From 40CM-2-70-7 sp035505915 (GTDB taxonomy: Bacteria; Gemmatimonadota; Gemmatimonadetes; Gemmatimonadales; GWC2-71-9), in NCBI GenBank assembly GCA_035505915.1, contig DATJQI010000032.1:14592-78591 (forward strand): DNA of 64,000 nucleotides. Reading direction: 5' to 3'. A program made the translations under genes and the position numbers. The notes beneath the pieces were generated by a model. The model did no database searches and was not told the origin of the DNA. It saw nothing but the letters and a program-made list of their open reading frames with translations. Of this stretch, positions 7,396 to 16,885 are shown piece by piece. How positions within the stretch are numbered: the stretch's first letter is position 1; each line of letters opens with the position of its first letter.

Positions 7396-8364
7396 CTAGT
7401 CGACGATCGCATCCGGCATCACGTAGTGCAGCGGATCGACCGCCTTGCCGTTCACCCACACTTCATAGTGCAGATGCGGTCCGGTGGCGAGGCCGGTGGC
7501 GCCGACGAGGGCGATCTTCTGGCCCCGCGTCACGCGCTGGCCCCGGACCACCAGGACCTTCGAGCAATGCGCGTACCGCGTCACCAGGCCGTAGCCGTGG
7601 TCGATGGTGACGAAGTTTCCGTAGCCGTCTTCCCAGCGCACGTCGGCCACCACGCCGGCGGCCGGCGCCTCGATTTCCGCGCCCATCGGAGCCGCCACGT
7701 CGATGCCTTCGTGCGGCCGCGCGAGGTGCAGGATGGGATGCACCCGCTCCGCGGTGAACGCGCTGGTCAGCCATCCCTTGGTGGGCATGATCGACGGCGT
7801 CGCGGCGAACCGGGTCTGGTGCGCGTGCAGCGAGTCGTAGGCGTCGCTCACGGACTTGGACAGGATGTCGGCGCGGCGGATCAGCCCGTCCATGTCCTCG
7901 CGCACCGCCAGCGCCTGCTGGCCCTCGGGACCCAGGGCCGCGAGCGAGTCGCGCTCGGACCAGGCGCCCGGAGGTCCGCCGATTCCCGCCAGACGGACGC
8001 CGGAGTCGAGCGGCGCGAGACCGGCGAGCAGCCGGACCTCTTCGTCGCGCTCCGCGAAGACGTGCAGGGTGTCCTGGAGATCGGAGAGACGAGACCGCAT
8101 CCGCTGGAGCTCATCCGAGAGCAGGCGATTCTCGCGCTCGAGAGACCGGGAGCGCGTGATGCTGATGCCGCGCGTCAACGCCGCGCCGCCCAATACCAGC
8201 AGCACGAGGCCCAGGACGGAGCCGAAGCCGATGAGCGCCTTGACCACCGACAGCGACACCTCCATGGCACGGGAGGCTCCCGAGCCGTGAGGCACCAGCA
8301 GGACGGTCCAACGGCGATCGACTTTTTGGCTCACAAAGCTCCTAAAGGCCGACAAGAGCGCCAA
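7396..8364 (-). CDS. Membrane-anchored M23 family metallopeptidase
   Basis: A 322-residue envelope protein: short cytoplasmic N-terminus, one transmembrane segment at about 38-64, a coiled coil at about 70-115, and a C-terminal LytM/M23 domain at about 205-315. The zinc and catalytic residues are visible as HEGID (His218, Asp222), YAH (His266) and PHLHYEV (His297 and His299), so it looks like an active peptidoglycan endopeptidase, not a degenerate EnvC-type activator. It lies downstream of metG with a 67-bp gap. Confidence 0.92.
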   Translation of the reverse strand: MALLSAFRSFVSQKVDRRWTVLLVPHGSGASRAMEVSLSVVKALIGFGSVLGLVLLVLGGAALTRGISITRSRSLERENRLLSDELQRMRSRLSDLQDTLHVFAERDEEVRLLAGLAPLDSGVRLAGIGGPPGAWSERDSLAALGPEGQQALAVREDMDGLIRRADILSKSVSDAYDSLHAHQTRFAATPSIMPTKGWLTSAFTAERVHPILHLARPHEGIDVAAPMGAEIEAPAAGVVADVRWEDGYGNFVTIDHGYGLVTRYAHCSKVLVVRGQRVTRGQKIALVGATGLATGPHLHYEVWVNGKAVDPLHYVMPDAIVD

Positions 8365-8431
8365 ACATAGGCCCGGGTACCAGGGGCGTCAACCGAGCCT
8401 GAAACCCCGTAACCGTTCACCCCACAGTGAT

Positions 8432-9955
8432 TTAGGCCGCGGACTGCGGCTTGGGAAAAAGAATCGGCGGCTTTCCGACGGTGCGGCCGGCGGCAAGGGG
8501 GGTGTCCAGGTCCGTGAGGCGAACCTCCCCCCACGGCCTCCCGGGCGCCACCACCTGCCAGATCTCGGACGCCTTGCCCGGCAGGAACGGGCCGGCCATC
8601 ACCGCCAGGCGCTCGACGGTGCGGGTCAGGTTGGCGAGCACGGAATCGAGCGCGGCGTCGTCCCCGGCTTTGGCGAGCTTCCACGGGGCCGTCTCCTCCA
8701 CGTACCGGTTGGCGCGGGTCGCCAGCGCGATGAGCGCCTCCGCGCCTCCCTGCAGATCGATCGCGTCCATCGCCCGGCGGTACGCCGTGACCGACGCGCG
8801 CGCGTCCGGCTCGAGCGGCGTGGCGAACCCCGTGGGATCCGCCGGCACGGCGCCGCCGCGATACCGGTGCACCATCGACACGGTGCGGGACACGAAGTTC
8901 CCCAGCGTGTCGGCGAGGTCCGCGGCGTAGCGCGCGTCGTAGCGCTCCCACGTGAAGTCGCCGTCTGCCGCGAAGCCGATCTCCCGGAGCAGGAAGTACC
9001 GGAGCGGGTCGGGCCCGAAGCGCTTGATGGCCTCGGAGAGATTCACGGCGGTCCCCGCGGTCTTGCTCATCTTGGCGCCGGCCCACTGCACGTACCCGTG
9101 CGCCCAGACTTCCCGCGGCAGCGCCAGGTCGGCCGCCAGGAGCATGGCGGGCCAGATCACGCAGTGAAAGCGCGTGATGCCCTTGCCGATGACGTGGAGA
9201 TCGGCGGGCCACCGGCGCTCGAAGCCCGCTTCGGGAAATCCGGTGGCCGAGATGTAGTTGATCAGGGCGTCGAACCAGACATAGACCGTCTGGTCGGGAT
9301 CGCCGGGGAACGGAATGCCCCACGGCAGCCGCACCCGGGAGATCGAAATGTCCTGGAGCCCGCCCTCGATGAGCCGGAGCACCTCGTTGCGGCGGATCTC
9401 CGGCTCGACGGCGAAGGTGCCGTCCGAGATGAGCCGATGGACCCGCTCGGCGTACGCCGAGAGCCGGAAGAAGTGATTCCGCTCCTTCGTGGGGACGAGC
9501 GTCAGGGTCGGGTGCTCGACGCAGTGCCCGTCCACGATCTGCGCGCCGGTCTTGAACTCCTCGCAGCCGGTGCAGTAGAGCCCTTCGTATTCCGAGACGA
9601 AGAGGTGGTCGGGATGGCGGGCGGCGATGCGCTCGAGGAGCGCCGTCACCCCGCGGGCGTGCCGCGGCTCGGTGGTCCGGATCCAGTCGTCGTGGCTGCA
9701 GCCCAGGAGGCGCCAGTAGTCGGCGAACGTGGCCGCCATCCGGTCGACCCACGCCTGCGGCGTGACGCCGGCCTGGGCGGCGGCCTGGATGACGGACTGG
9801 CTGTGCTCGTCCATCCCCATCAGGAAGTGCACGTCGTCGCCGGCCATCCGGCGGTACCGCGCGATGGCGTCCGCGCCCACCTTCTCGAGCGCGTGCCCGA
9901 GATGCGGGTCGCCGTTCGAGTAGTCGATGGCCGTGGTGAGGTAGTACTTACCCAA
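8432..9955 (-). CDS. metG: Methionine-tRNA ligase
   Basis: Charges tRNA-Met with methionine. 507 residues. The class I HIGH motif appears as DPHLGHA (residues 16-22) and KMSKS as KMSKTAG near residue 297. A zinc-knuckle insertion contains YCTGCEEFK with a later C-x-x-H (CVEH), so two of the usual four cysteine positions are altered. The C-terminal dimerisation/tRNA-binding domain of the E. coli enzyme is absent; the protein ends after the anticodon-binding helical domain. The ATG overlaps the ricT stop by 8 bases, and this pairing with a PSP1 gene is common. Confidence 0.95.
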   Translation of the reverse strand: MGKYYLTTAIDYSNGDPHLGHALEKVGADAIARYRRMAGDDVHFLMGMDEHSQSVIQAAAQAGVTPQAWVDRMAATFADYWRLLGCSHDDWIRTTEPRHARGVTALLERIAARHPDHLFVSEYEGLYCTGCEEFKTGAQIVDGHCVEHPTLTLVPTKERNHFFRLSAYAERVHRLISDGTFAVEPEIRRNEVLRLIEGGLQDISISRVRLPWGIPFPGDPDQTVYVWFDALINYISATGFPEAGFERRWPADLHVIGKGITRFHCVIWPAMLLAADLALPREVWAHGYVQWAGAKMSKTAGTAVNLSEAIKRFGPDPLRYFLLREIGFAADGDFTWERYDARYAADLADTLGNFVSRTVSMVHRYRGGAVPADPTGFATPLEPDARASVTAYRRAMDAIDLQGGAEALIALATRANRYVEETAPWKLAKAGDDAALDSVLANLTRTVERLAVMAGPFLPGKASEIWQVVAPGRPWGEVRLTDLDTPLAAGRTVGKPPILFPKPQSAA

Positions 9956-11051
9956 CGGGAGAGCTCCCCGGGGCGGGCCCGCCGGCGTTGCCGCCGCCGC
10001 CTCTCCGCTTCCGGTTGCGGCGGCGCCGTTTCCGCGGCGCCCCGCCGGCCGCGGGCTCCGGCGCGGGTCCGGGCGCCGGTGGGGCGGGGGCCGCCGTTCG
10101 GGTCTCGGGTTGAGCGGGGCGCGACGGCCGGGGCGGCCGGGGGGGCCGGGCCATCGGCGTGGCCGGGGCCGCCTCCGGTGCGGGCCCCGGCGCGGCGCCG
10201 CCCCCGGCCACTTCCGCGTTCAGCTGCGCCAGGGGGATGGTGCGGGCGGCGCCTCCCTCCGCCCGGAGGGTCACACGGTCCCGGAAGATGTCCACCGACA
10301 GGACTTTTTCGTCGCCCACCGACGTGCGGAGCACCTTCCCCTCCTTGGGGAAGCGCCGGCGGCTCTCGACGTAGAAATCGTGCTCATAGTGGAGGCAGCA
10401 GAGCAGGCGCCCGCAGGGTCCCGAGATCTGGGCCGGGTTGAGCGAGAGGTGCTGGGCCTTGGCCACCGAGAGATTCACCGGCTTGAGCTCGGGGAGCCAC
10501 GACGCGCTGCAGTACTCGCGGCCGCAGCGGCCCACGCCGGACAGCCGGCGGGCCTCGTCCCGCGCGCCGATCTGGCGGAGCTCGATGCGCGTGTGGAACC
10601 GGGCCGCGAGGTCCCGCACCAGGTTCCGGAAGTCCACGCGCTGCTCCGCCGTGAAGTACAGCGTCAGCTTCTTCTTGTCCCACTGCCACTCGGCGTCGGT
10701 GACCTTCATCGGCAGGTCGTGCTCGCGCACGCGCTCCCGGGCCACCGTGCGGACGGCGTCCTCGTCCTTCCGGAGTTGCTCCGCGGTGGTCACCTCTTCG
10801 TGGGTGGCGGGCCGGACGATCCGGCGCCGCCGCGCGGCGGCGGCGGCCTCGCCCTCGGAGCCGCAGGCCCCGCAGCGGGTGCACTTGGTGGCGGCGACGT
10901 CCCCGACCGCGGAGATGCGGCCGAGGTCCTGGCCCCGCTCCGCGTCCACGATCACCGGTTGATGGAGTGTCAGAGGATCGGGGGCGGACCACGAGAAGTA
11001 CTCGTTCCGGCGCCCCTTGAAGCGGACTTCGTAGACCTGGCCGGCGCTCAC
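9948..11051 (-). CDS. ricT: PSP1-domain (RicT/YaaT-like) protein with basic Pro/Ala-rich tail
   Basis: The 367-residue product starts at a GTG that overlaps the accA stop (GTGA). The PSP1 core carries the conserved cysteine pattern GRCGREYC, then LNPAQISGPCGRLLCCLHYE, and an upstream KCTRCGACG cluster at residues 57-64. In Bacillus, RicT acts with RicA and RicF in a Fe-S complex that assists RNase Y-dependent mRNA processing. The last ~100 residues are low-complexity Pro/Ala followed by an Arg/Lys-rich stretch, which could bind nucleic acid. Such tails are unusual in Firmicute RicT. It is coupled to accA upstream and metG downstream. Confidence 0.88.
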   Translation of the reverse strand: MSAGQVYEVRFKGRRNEYFSWSAPDPLTLHQPVIVDAERGQDLGRISAVGDVAATKCTRCGACGSEGEAAAAARRRRIVRPATHEEVTTAEQLRKDEDAVRTVARERVREHDLPMKVTDAEWQWDKKKLTLYFTAEQRVDFRNLVRDLAARFHTRIELRQIGARDEARRLSGVGRCGREYCSASWLPELKPVNLSVAKAQHLSLNPAQISGPCGRLLCCLHYEHDFYVESRRRFPKEGKVLRTSVGDEKVLSVDIFRDRVTLRAEGGAARTIPLAQLNAEVAGGGAAPGPAPEAAPATPMARPPRPPRPSRPAQPETRTAAPAPPAPGPAPEPAAGGAPRKRRRRNRKRRGGGGNAGGPAPGSSPVG

Positions 11052-12007
11052 TGCTCGAGGAGGACGCCCATCGAGAGATACTTCTCCTCGCGGCGTCGCA
11101 GCAGCTTGTCGATCTTGAGCTTGCGGAGCTGCTTGAGGTGGCGCCGGAGCGCGTCCCCCAGGGCCATCGCCGCCGCGTCCGGATCGGTGTGGGCGCCTCC
11201 CATCGGCTCGGTGATGATCTCGTCGATCACGCCCTGCTCGAGCTGGTCCTGCGCCGTGAGCTTGAGCGCCTCGGCCGCCCGCTCCTTCTGGGCCGAGTCC
11301 TTCCACAGGATGGCGGCGCACCCTTCGGGCGAAATCACCGAATACACCGAGTTCTCGAACATGAGGACGCGGTCGGCCAGCCCGATGGCCAGGGCTCCGC
11401 CGGAGCCGCCTTCGCCGATGACCGCGGCGATGATGGGCGTGGCCAGGGCCGCCATCTCGATGAGATTCGTGGCGATGGCGGACGCCTGTCCCCGCTCCTC
11501 GGCGCCGAGGCCCGGGTGGGCGCCGGCGATGTCGATGAGCGTGATGACCGGGGCGTGGAACTTCTCCGCGAGCTTCATCAGCCGGAGCGACTTGCGGTAG
11601 CCCTCGGGGTGGGCCATCCCGAAGTCGCGCTTCAGGTTCTCCTTCGTGTCGCGGCCCTTCTGGGTGCCCACCACCATCACGGTTTCGCCGTCGAGCCGGG
11701 CCCAGCCGCCCACGATGGCCGGGTCGTCCCGGAACAGGCGGTCTCCGTGCAGCTCCACGAAATCCGTGAAGACGGTGCGGAGGTAGTCGAGGGTGTAGGG
11801 GCGCTTCGGATGGCGGGCGACCTGTACGCGCTGCATGGGCGTGAGCTGCTTGTAGATGTCGGCCCGGAGCTCGGCGAGCTTGGCTTCCAGGGATTCGACC
11901 TCGCGCGCGCGGTCGCCCCCGGCTTCGCCGGCGGCACGCTTGATCTCCTCGATCTGCTTCTCCAGCTCGAGGAGGGGGCGCTCGAAATCGAGTACGTAAA
12001 CGGCCAT
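11048..12007 (-). CDS. accA: Acetyl-CoA carboxylase carboxyltransferase subunit alpha
   Basis: Transfers carboxyl from biotin carboxyl carrier protein to acetyl-CoA together with AccD, the first committed step of fatty acid synthesis. 319 residues, normal length. Typical segments are LDFERPLLELEKQIEEIK at the N-terminus, HGDRLFRDDPAIVGG, and the crotonase-fold core GEGGSGGALAIGLADRVLM and YSVISPEGCAAILWKD. The ATG is one base after the dnaE stop, and the stop overlaps ricT, giving the order dnaE-accA-ricT-metG. accD is not in the window. Confidence 0.97.
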   Translation of the reverse strand: MAVYVLDFERPLLELEKQIEEIKRAAGEAGGDRAREVESLEAKLAELRADIYKQLTPMQRVQVARHPKRPYTLDYLRTVFTDFVELHGDRLFRDDPAIVGGWARLDGETVMVVGTQKGRDTKENLKRDFGMAHPEGYRKSLRLMKLAEKFHAPVITLIDIAGAHPGLGAEERGQASAIATNLIEMAALATPIIAAVIGEGGSGGALAIGLADRVLMFENSVYSVISPEGCAAILWKDSAQKERAAEALKLTAQDQLEQGVIDEIITEPMGGAHTDPDAAAMALGDALRRHLKQLRKLKIDKLLRRREEKYLSMGVLLEQ

Positions 12008-12008
12008 C

Positions 12009-15000
12009 TCAGCTCGCTTTCCGGAAAACCACCGCGTCCCTCCCCAGGAGGTCGCGGAGGGCGGCCACCAGGTCTTCGGCGGCGTCCACCTTCATGCTCC
12101 GGCTCCGCAGCAGGACCTGAACGCCCGGCGCGGTGCCGCCGTTGCCGTCTCCCCACTCCACCAGGAGGGGCGTGGATCCGGGGTGCGCCGCGCAGAGTGC
12201 CGCCGCGGCCCGGGCCGCCTCGGGAGCGGGCGGGTGCTCCGCGTCCCAGCGCAGCGCCAGGCCCACGGCGCCCCGGTTCCGGAGCTCGTCCAGCGGCTCC
12301 GCCTGCTCCACGATGAAAGGCGCCTGCTCTTCGCCCCGGTCCCGCGCGCTGTGCCCGCCGGTGAGGAGCAGCGCCTGGTCGGCCCGGATCACGCTGTTCA
12401 GCTTCGACCACGCCTCCGGGAACACCAGCGCCTCGGCGGTGCCGTGGAAATCCTCGAGCACCAGCCGGGCGTACTCGGCGCCGCTCTTCTTGGAGACCTG
12501 GCGCTTCACGACCGTGACCACGGCGGCGATGCGGATCCGCTGGTCGCTCCACTCACCCAGGGTGGCCGTGGTCCGGGTCCCGAAAAGCTCCACCTCCGTG
12601 CGGTACTTCGCGAGGGGGTGGCCGGAAATGAAGAAACCGAGCACGGTCTTCTCACGTGCCAGGCGGTCGTGCTCGGTCCAGGGCGGCAGGTCGGGCAGGG
12701 GGCTCTCGGGCCGGGCCGCCGGGCTCGCTTCGGCGAAGAGGGCCCCCTGGCCGGCGCTCCGCTCGCCCTGGCGCACCTGGGCCTCGGCCAGCGCGTGCTC
12801 CAGCACGGCGGTGAGCTGCGCGCGATGCCCGCCCAGCGAGTCGCAGGCGCCGGCGTCGATCAGCGCCTCCAGGACGCGCTTGTTGCAGAGCCGCAGGTCG
12901 ATCCGGTCGCAGAGGTCCACCAGCGAGCGATACGGCCCGCCGTCCGCGCGGCCGGCCAGAATGGACGCGATGGCGCCCTGGCCCACGTTCTTGATGGCGC
13001 CGAGGCCGAACCGCATCCGCTGGTCCGCCACCACGGTGAACTTGAAGCCGGATTCGTTCACGTCGGGGGGCAGGACGTCGAGGTTCAGCTCGCGGGCTTC
13101 CGCGATGTACTGCACCACCTTGTCGGTGTTCCCGATTTCGGAGGAGAGCAGCGCGGCCATGAACTCGGCCGGGTAGTGCGTCTTGAACCAGGCGGTCTGG
13201 TAGGACAGGACCGAGTAGGCGACGGCGTGCGACTTGTTGAATCCGTAGCGGCCGAAGGTCTCGATCTGCCGCGCCAGCTCTTCGATGACGCCCTTCGGAT
13301 GCCCGTTGGCCACCGCCCGCTCGACGAACCGCTTGAGCTCCGCGTCGATCAGCTCCTGGTCCTTCTTGCCCACCGCCTTCCGGAGCACGTCGGCTTCGGC
13401 GAGCGAGAACCCGGCCAGCACGTTGGCGATCCGCATCACCTGCTCCTGATAGGTGATGACGCCGTACGTGCTCTGCAGCACGGGCTCGAGCGCCGGGTGC
13501 GCGTACTTCACCGGCTCGCGGCCGAGCTTCCGGTTGATGAAGACGAGGTGCATCCCGGTGTCGAGCGGGCCGGGGCGGAGGAGCGCGTTCGCCGCGACCA
13601 GGTCGTCGAACCGGTCGCACTTCATGTTGCGCAGGCAGTCGGTGGCGAGCGGAGACTCGAACTGGAAGACGCCGGCGGTCCGTCCCGCGCGCAGGGTGGC
13701 GTACACGGCCGGGTCGTCGAGCCCCAGCTGATCGAAGTCGATGGTGACGCCGTGCCGTTCCTTGACCATCGCCGACGCGTCGTGGAGCACGGTCAGGGTC
13801 TTGAGCCCCAGGAGGTCGATCTTCAGCATCCCGACCTTCTCGAGGGCCACCATGTCGAACTGCGTGATGATCGCGTCGTCGTCCTGCGGCGCGGTGCAGA
13901 CCGGCACGTAGTCGGAGAGCGGGCCGGGGGCGATCACCACGCCGGCCGCGTGCACCGACGAGTGACGGGACAGCCCCTCGATGCGCTCGCCCAGGTCCAG
14001 CACCTTGCGCACCCGCTCGTCCTGCTGGGCGAGGGCTTTCAGCTCGGGCACTTTCTCGGCCGCTTCCGCGAGCGTCAGGGAGAACCCCGGGCCCGCCGGA
14101 ATCATCTTGGTGGTCCGGTCCACCTCGCCGATGTCCATCCGGAGGGTGCGGGCCACGTCCCGGAACGCGGCGCGCGCCTTCATGGTCCCGAACGTGATGA
14201 TCTGCCCCACCGAGTCCCGCCCGTAGCGGGTCCGCACGTATTCGATGACCTCGCCGCGGCGCTCGAAACAGAAGTCCAGGTCGATGTCGGGCATCGACAC
14301 CCGCTCGGGGTTCAGGAACCGCTCGAACAGCAGGTCGAACTTGAGCGGGTCGACGCTGGTGATGTCGAGGGCATAGGCCACGAGCGAGCCGGCGGCGGAG
14401 CCGCGTCCGGGACCCACCGGGATCCCGCGCTCCTTGGCGGCCCGGATCAGGTCGGCCACGATGAGGAAGTATCCGGCGTACCCGGTCCGCTGGATGACGT
14501 CCAGCTCGTAGGCCAGACGCTGGGCCGCGGCCGGGGGCAGGGGGTCGCCGTAGCGGCGCGCCGCGCCCCGCGTGGCCAGGTGCACCAGCAGGTCGTTGTC
14601 GGTCGCGAACTCCGCGGGGCGGGGATACTGGGGCAGGAAGTACTTCTTCTCGAAGTCGAACTCGCAGAGGTTGGCGATCCGCTGGGTCTCGGCCAGGAGC
14701 TCGGGCCGCTCGGGAAAGAGCTGCTTCATCTCCTTCTCCGACTTGACGTAGCTCTCCTGCCCGGTGAAGCGGAACCGCTTGGGGTCGTCGAGGTCCTTCC
14801 CGGTGCCGATGGCCAGCAGCACGTCGTGGGCCTCGGCGTCGTCGCGGCGGAGGTAGTGCGCATCGTTCGTCACCACCACCGGAAGCCCCAGGTCCTTCGC
14901 GAGCTGGAACATCCCCGCGGCCACGACTTTCTCTTCGGGGAGCCCGTGGTCCTGGACCTCGAGGAAGAACCCGTCGGGGCCGAAGACCCGCGCGAAATAC

Positions 15001-15482
15001 TCGGCCGAGGCCTTCGCCTGGGCGTAGTTCTGCTGCCGCAGGTACAGGGACACCTCGCCCGAGAGGCAGGCGGCGAGACAGACGATGCCCTCCTTGTGCG
15101 CCTCCAGGGTCTCCCGGTCCACCCGGGGCCGCCGGTAGAAGCCCTCGAGGAATCCGATCGAGCTCAGCTTGATGAGGTTCCGGTATCCGGCGCGGTTCCG
15201 GGCCAGCAGCACGAGATGCGAATACGCGGCGGGCGCGTCGGGGGGCTTTTCGCGGAGCCTCCGGCTTCCGAAGGCCAGATAGGCCTCGAAGCCGAGGATG
15301 GGGCGGACCTTCCGGGCCTTGGCCTCACTGTAGAAGGCCCAGGCGCCGTGCAGGTTCCCGTGGTCGGTGATGGCGAGCGAATCCATCCCCAACCCCTGGA
15401 CGCGCTCCAGGAGTTCCGGAATCCGGTTGGCGCCGTCGAGGAGGGAGTATTCGCTGTGCGTGTGGAGATGGACGAACGACAT
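12009..15482 (-). CDS. dnaE: DNA polymerase III subunit alpha
   Basis: Replicative polymerase catalytic subunit, 1157 residues. The N-terminal PHP domain begins FVHLHTHSEYSLLDGA with its metal-binding histidines intact, the polymerase core contains PVGPGRGSAAGSLVAYALDI and the acidic motif PDIDLDF, and a helix-hairpin-helix plus OB-fold segment (IRIAAVVTVVKRQVSKKSG) lie near the C-terminus. I chose the ATG at 15482, which places the PHP domain at the start; an upstream in-frame ATG at 15518 would add 12 unconserved residues. It heads the dnaE-accA-ricT-metG run and diverges from the antiporter gene across 65 bp. Confidence 0.97.
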   Translation of the reverse strand: MSFVHLHTHSEYSLLDGANRIPELLERVQGLGMDSLAITDHGNLHGAWAFYSEAKARKVRPILGFEAYLAFGSRRLREKPPDAPAAYSHLVLLARNRAGYRNLIKLSSIGFLEGFYRRPRVDRETLEAHKEGIVCLAACLSGEVSLYLRQQNYAQAKASAEYFARVFGPDGFFLEVQDHGLPEEKVVAAGMFQLAKDLGLPVVVTNDAHYLRRDDAEAHDVLLAIGTGKDLDDPKRFRFTGQESYVKSEKEMKQLFPERPELLAETQRIANLCEFDFEKKYFLPQYPRPAEFATDNDLLVHLATRGAARRYGDPLPPAAAQRLAYELDVIQRTGYAGYFLIVADLIRAAKERGIPVGPGRGSAAGSLVAYALDITSVDPLKFDLLFERFLNPERVSMPDIDLDFCFERRGEVIEYVRTRYGRDSVGQIITFGTMKARAAFRDVARTLRMDIGEVDRTTKMIPAGPGFSLTLAEAAEKVPELKALAQQDERVRKVLDLGERIEGLSRHSSVHAAGVVIAPGPLSDYVPVCTAPQDDDAIITQFDMVALEKVGMLKIDLLGLKTLTVLHDASAMVKERHGVTIDFDQLGLDDPAVYATLRAGRTAGVFQFESPLATDCLRNMKCDRFDDLVAANALLRPGPLDTGMHLVFINRKLGREPVKYAHPALEPVLQSTYGVITYQEQVMRIANVLAGFSLAEADVLRKAVGKKDQELIDAELKRFVERAVANGHPKGVIEELARQIETFGRYGFNKSHAVAYSVLSYQTAWFKTHYPAEFMAALLSSEIGNTDKVVQYIAEARELNLDVLPPDVNESGFKFTVVADQRMRFGLGAIKNVGQGAIASILAGRADGGPYRSLVDLCDRIDLRLCNKRVLEALIDAGACDSLGGHRAQLTAVLEHALAEAQVRQGERSAGQGALFAEASPAARPESPLPDLPPWTEHDRLAREKTVLGFFISGHPLAKYRTEVELFGTRTTATLGEWSDQRIRIAAVVTVVKRQVSKKSGAEYARLVLEDFHGTAEALVFPEAWSKLNSVIRADQALLLTGGHSARDRGEEQAPFIVEQAEPLDELRNRGAVGLALRWDAEHPPAPEAARAAAALCAAHPGSTPLLVEWGDGNGGTAPGVQVLLRSRSMKVDAAEDLVAALRDLLGRDAVVFRKAS

Positions 15483-15547
15483 CACCCGCAAGCTATCGGC
15501 GTGCGCGCGCATTGTCAAAACTCGGGGGTCACGGGAGATTTCCGCCG

Positions 15548-16885
15548 ATGCGCGCCGTCGTCAGTCTGATCGTCGTCGCGGTGATGATGGCGTTGTTCCA
15601 CCATCTCACCGCCGGCGGGCTGCTCGAAGCCCGGGCGACGCTGGCGCTGGGGTTCCTCCTGATCGCCGCGCCGCTCGGGGCCGACCTCGTCTCCCGGTGG
15701 CGCCTGCCGCGCGTCACCGGGTACCTGCTCACCGGCTTCGTCTTCGGGCCCGCGTGGCTCGGCTTCGTCCGCGGGGACGAGCTGCACATCCTGGGCTTCA
15801 TCGCCGACGCGGCGGTGGCGCTGATCGCCTTCTCCGCGGGCAGCGAGCTGGTCCTGGGCGAGCTGAACGCCCGGCGCCGGATGCTGGCGCGGCTCTCCGT
15901 GGGCGCCATCGGGCTCCCGTTCCTGTCGGTGACGGTCGTGATCCTGGCGCTGTCGCACTGGTTCCCGCTCGCCCATCACCAGCCCCTCGGCAACGTGATC
16001 GCCATGGCCGTGGTTCTCGGCGCCTGCGCCGCGGCGTTTTCGCCCGCGGCCACGATCGCCATCATGGACGAAACCGGCGCGCACGGACCCTTCGCGCGGA
16101 CGATCCTGAACCTCACGGTGATCGGGGACGTGGTCCTGATCCTGCTCCTGACCCTGGCGCTCGAGCTGGCCCGGCCCCTGGCGCAGGTCGGCGCGGTGGA
16201 CGTGAGCGCCGTGCTCACGGCCCTCCTGGGCATCGGCGTGTCCGTGGTGGCGGGGCTGGTGCTCGGCTGGGTGGTGGCCCGTTACCTCCAGGCGGTGCAC
16301 CGCGACACCGCGCTGTTCCTGGTGGTGCTCGCCTGCGTGACCGCCGAGGCGGCGCGCGTGCTGCATCTCGATGCCATTCTGACCGCGCTGGCGGCGGGGT
16401 TCTATCTCGAGAACTTCTCGCCGGTGGAGGGGGAGCGGCTCCGGGCCGAGCTCCGGCGCGGCGGCCGGCCCGTCTACGCCGTCTTCTTCGCGCTCGCGGG
16501 CGCTTCCCTGCGACTCGACGCGCTGCAGGAGATGCTGCCCTGGGTGGTCCTCTTGGTGGTGCTGCGGGCGGTGGCGCTCCGGGCCGGCTTCCGCTGGGCC
16601 GGGCGATCGAGCGTGGTCGACCCGGTCCTGGCGCGTCGGGGGTGGATGGGCGTGGTGTCGCAGGCCGGCATCGCGCTGGGTCTCGCCGTCGTGGTCCGGC
16701 GTTCCTTTCCGGAGTGGGGGGTCTCCCTCGAGGCCCTCATCGTTACCATGATAGGAGTCCACGAGGCGGTGGGCCCGGTACTCTTCAAGCGGGCACTGGC
16801 GGCGGCGGGCGAGCTGGAAACCCGGGAGGGGCATGGGCCAGCGACCGTGGAAGGCGGCGGTCTCGTGCACGACGCTCCTGGCTAG
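15548..16885 (+). CDS. CPA2-type Na+/H+ or K+/H+ antiporter
   Basis: A 445-residue integral membrane protein with about 12 hydrophobic segments and the monovalent cation:proton antiporter-2 fold. Recognisable parts are LPRVTGYLLTGFVFGPAWLG, ALIAFSAGSEL and the transport-site helix region around ILNLTVIGDVVLILLL, which holds a conserved Asp. No C-terminal TrkA-N regulatory domain is present. Starts at ATG 15548 with GGGAGA upstream. The exact ion cannot be read from the sequence. Its 3' end overlaps the likely start of the PorV-like gene. Confidence 0.85.
   Translation: MRAVVSLIVVAVMMALFHHLTAGGLLEARATLALGFLLIAAPLGADLVSRWRLPRVTGYLLTGFVFGPAWLGFVRGDELHILGFIADAAVALIAFSAGSELVLGELNARRRMLARLSVGAIGLPFLSVTVVILALSHWFPLAHHQPLGNVIAMAVVLGACAAAFSPAATIAIMDETGAHGPFARTILNLTVIGDVVLILLLTLALELARPLAQVGAVDVSAVLTALLGIGVSVVAGLVLGWVVARYLQAVHRDTALFLVVLACVTAEAARVLHLDAILTALAAGFYLENFSPVEGERLRAELRRGGRPVYAVFFALAGASLRLDALQEMLPWVVLLVVLRAVALRAGFRWAGRSSVVDPVLARRGWMGVVSQAGIALGLAVVVRRSFPEWGVSLEALIVTMIGVHEAVGPVLFKRALAAAGELETREGHGPATVEGGGLVHDAPG

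Noticed and set aside
8432..9955. metG as a pseudogene because of the altered zinc knuckle and missing C-terminal domain
   Set aside because: Both catalytic motifs are intact and short methionyl-tRNA synthetases without the C-terminal domain are common.
12183..15569. 1128-codon open frame on the plus strand across dnaE
   Set aside because: Pure antisense of a well-conserved gene; low-complexity Val/Glu/His composition and no motif.
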